Under the pieces are notes generated by a model. The model saw nothing but the letters and a program-made list of their open reading frames with translations. It ran no database searches and had not been told where the DNA came from. A DNA stretch of 14,381 bases from Sanchytrium tribonematis (taxonomy: Eukaryota; Sanchytriomycota; Sanchytriomycetes; Sanchytriales; Sanchytriaceae), in NCBI GenBank assembly GCA_018985235.1, contig JADGIG010000170.1:1-14381 (forward strand). Reading direction: 5' to 3'. This document shows, in pieces, positions 13,553-14,381 of the stretch (positions within the stretch are counted from its first letter, which is position 1; each line of letters begins with the position of its first letter). The translations under genes were made by a program, and so were the position numbers.

Positions 13553-14371
13553 ATGATTTTCACAACCAATTTACTCGCATTGACACCCACAATGGTAAAT
13601 GCTTATGACTACACTCATGAAAGTACATCAGAAACTGAAACAATCCCACAATTATATCCTAAATGGCATAGAATCACTGAAAGACTACAAAATATTGCAG
13701 TTGGTGACTATTTGGCATGTGGTACGACTAAATTTGATCAAATTTATTGTGCTAAAGCCAAAACAGTTGAAAATGATGGTGAAACACAAGATTTAGATGA
13801 ATGGAAATTAAAACAAGGCAAATTAGAGAAATTAGCCCTTGATGGATCATCAGCAGTCGGATTAGATAATGATGGTCTCATTTACTACTCAGACAGTATG
13901 GATAAAAGTGATCCGAGTTGGGTACAAGTTGGAGAACAAGCAACTTCAATTGATATTTCAAATGGCCATATTATTGCAATTTCGACAGATAAACAATTAC
14001 TTTTAGGATCAACAGGCACCTCTACGTCATGGTCTATTATTGGAGCAGGTCATTATTATGATGCTGCTGTTTATGGAAATCAAATTTGCGCTATTTCCAC
14101 AACTGGCAAAGCATTAATGTGCACCAGTGATATTTCAGTGAAACCAGTGACTTGGACTGAAATGAAATCAGCACCCACATTTATGACCATTCAAATGTCT
14201 AGAAACCGTATTTGTGGGATGGGAACAAATCACCATTTATATTGTTCAGATTCAACTGGAGAAGTTTGGCGAATTGTTCATTTGGCAACTGGATCATTTG
14301 ATATTAATGAATCTACGATTTACAAGACTGGTAAATCTGGTGCTGTCTACTGGGGTGCTTTTAACAATTAA
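13553..14371 (+). CDS. Secreted tectonin-like six-blade beta-propeller protein 3
   Basis: From the ATG at 13553 the protein has 272 residues. It begins MIFTTNLLALTPTMVNAYD, matching the MIFATF and MLFTTF starts of its neighbours; the in-frame ATG at 13535 would add six polar residues before the signal. Six tectonin repeats are present, with the same Cys pairs in blades 1 (ACGT...IYCA), 4 (ICAI...LMCT) and 5 (ICGM...LYCS). It is more diverged than copies 1 and 2, with a longer acidic insert in blade 1 (around ENDGETQDLDEW). It is the last gene in the window; whether the array continues to the right cannot be seen. The stop is followed by ATTTATAAAA, without AATAAA in view. Confidence 0.87.
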   Translation: MIFTTNLLALTPTMVNAYDYTHESTSETETIPQLYPKWHRITERLQNIAVGDYLACGTTKFDQIYCAKAKTVENDGETQDLDEWKLKQGKLEKLALDGSSAVGLDNDGLIYYSDSMDKSDPSWVQVGEQATSIDISNGHIIAISTDKQLLLGSTGTSTSWSIIGAGHYYDAAVYGNQICAISTTGKALMCTSDISVKPVTWTEMKSAPTFMTIQMSRNRICGMGTNHHLYCSDSTGEVWRIVHLATGSFDINESTIYKTGKSGAVYWGAFNN

Positions 14372-14381
14372 ATTTATAAAA

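Noticed and set aside
1-14381. CRISPR array, phage or bacterial operon features
   Set aside because: No regular repeat-spacer pattern, no ribosome-binding sites, and clearly eukaryotic genes and signals throughout.

Overview
This is an AT-rich, intron-poor, very compact stretch of a eukaryotic nuclear genome. ATG starts, TATA and CCAAT boxes, AATAAA poly(A) signals, GT-AG intron candidates and F-BAR, SH3, RRM and PWWP domains all fit this. The inositol-phosphate synthase and hexokinase look fungal, and the many small secreted proteins with very short signal peptides would suit an early-diverging (for example zoosporic) fungus. The lineage is inferred, not proven. TAA, TAG and TGA all act as stops.

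Layout, left to right. 1-138(-): 5' end of a secreted, probably leucine-rich-repeat protein running off the left edge. 208-1608(-): myo-inositol-3-phosphate synthase with a precise in-frame gap over its catalytic signature. 1948-2310(+): small secreted protein. 2397-3615(+): IS1595/Merlin-type DDE transposase whose frame is restored by a 19-nt intron. 3616-4293: non-coding, with small hairpins. 4294-4518(+): C-terminal relic of an M43-type metalloprotease. 4597-5922(+): hexokinase. 6009-6200(+): small membrane/coiled-coil protein, tail to tail with a secreted lipocalin, 6210-6791(-). 7045-8545(-): F-BAR plus SH3 protein, again joined by a 19-nt intron. 8609-8909(-): small acidic secreted protein with a frame switch. 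9038-9607(-): two-RRM protein. 9736-10029(+) and 10162-10488(+): tandem secreted Cys-rich paralogs with a duplicated 44-bp upstream block. 10517-11302(-): PWWP protein. 11589-12395, 12585-13352 and 13553-14371 (all +): a tandem array of three secreted six-blade tectonin-like proteins.

Together: about ten of the eighteen gene loci look secreted or derive from secreted proteins, mixed with housekeeping genes (sugar phosphorylation, inositol synthesis, membrane-curvature/actin scaffold, RNA binding, chromatin reading). Hexokinase makes glucose-6-phosphate, the substrate of inositol-phosphate synthase, but the two genes are on opposite strands and nothing shows co-regulation. The strongest unusual signals are the 19-nt intron candidates, the synthase lacking its catalytic loop, stop codons built into AATAAA signals at eight genes, and TATA boxes about 30 bp before the ATG, which implies almost no 5' leader.
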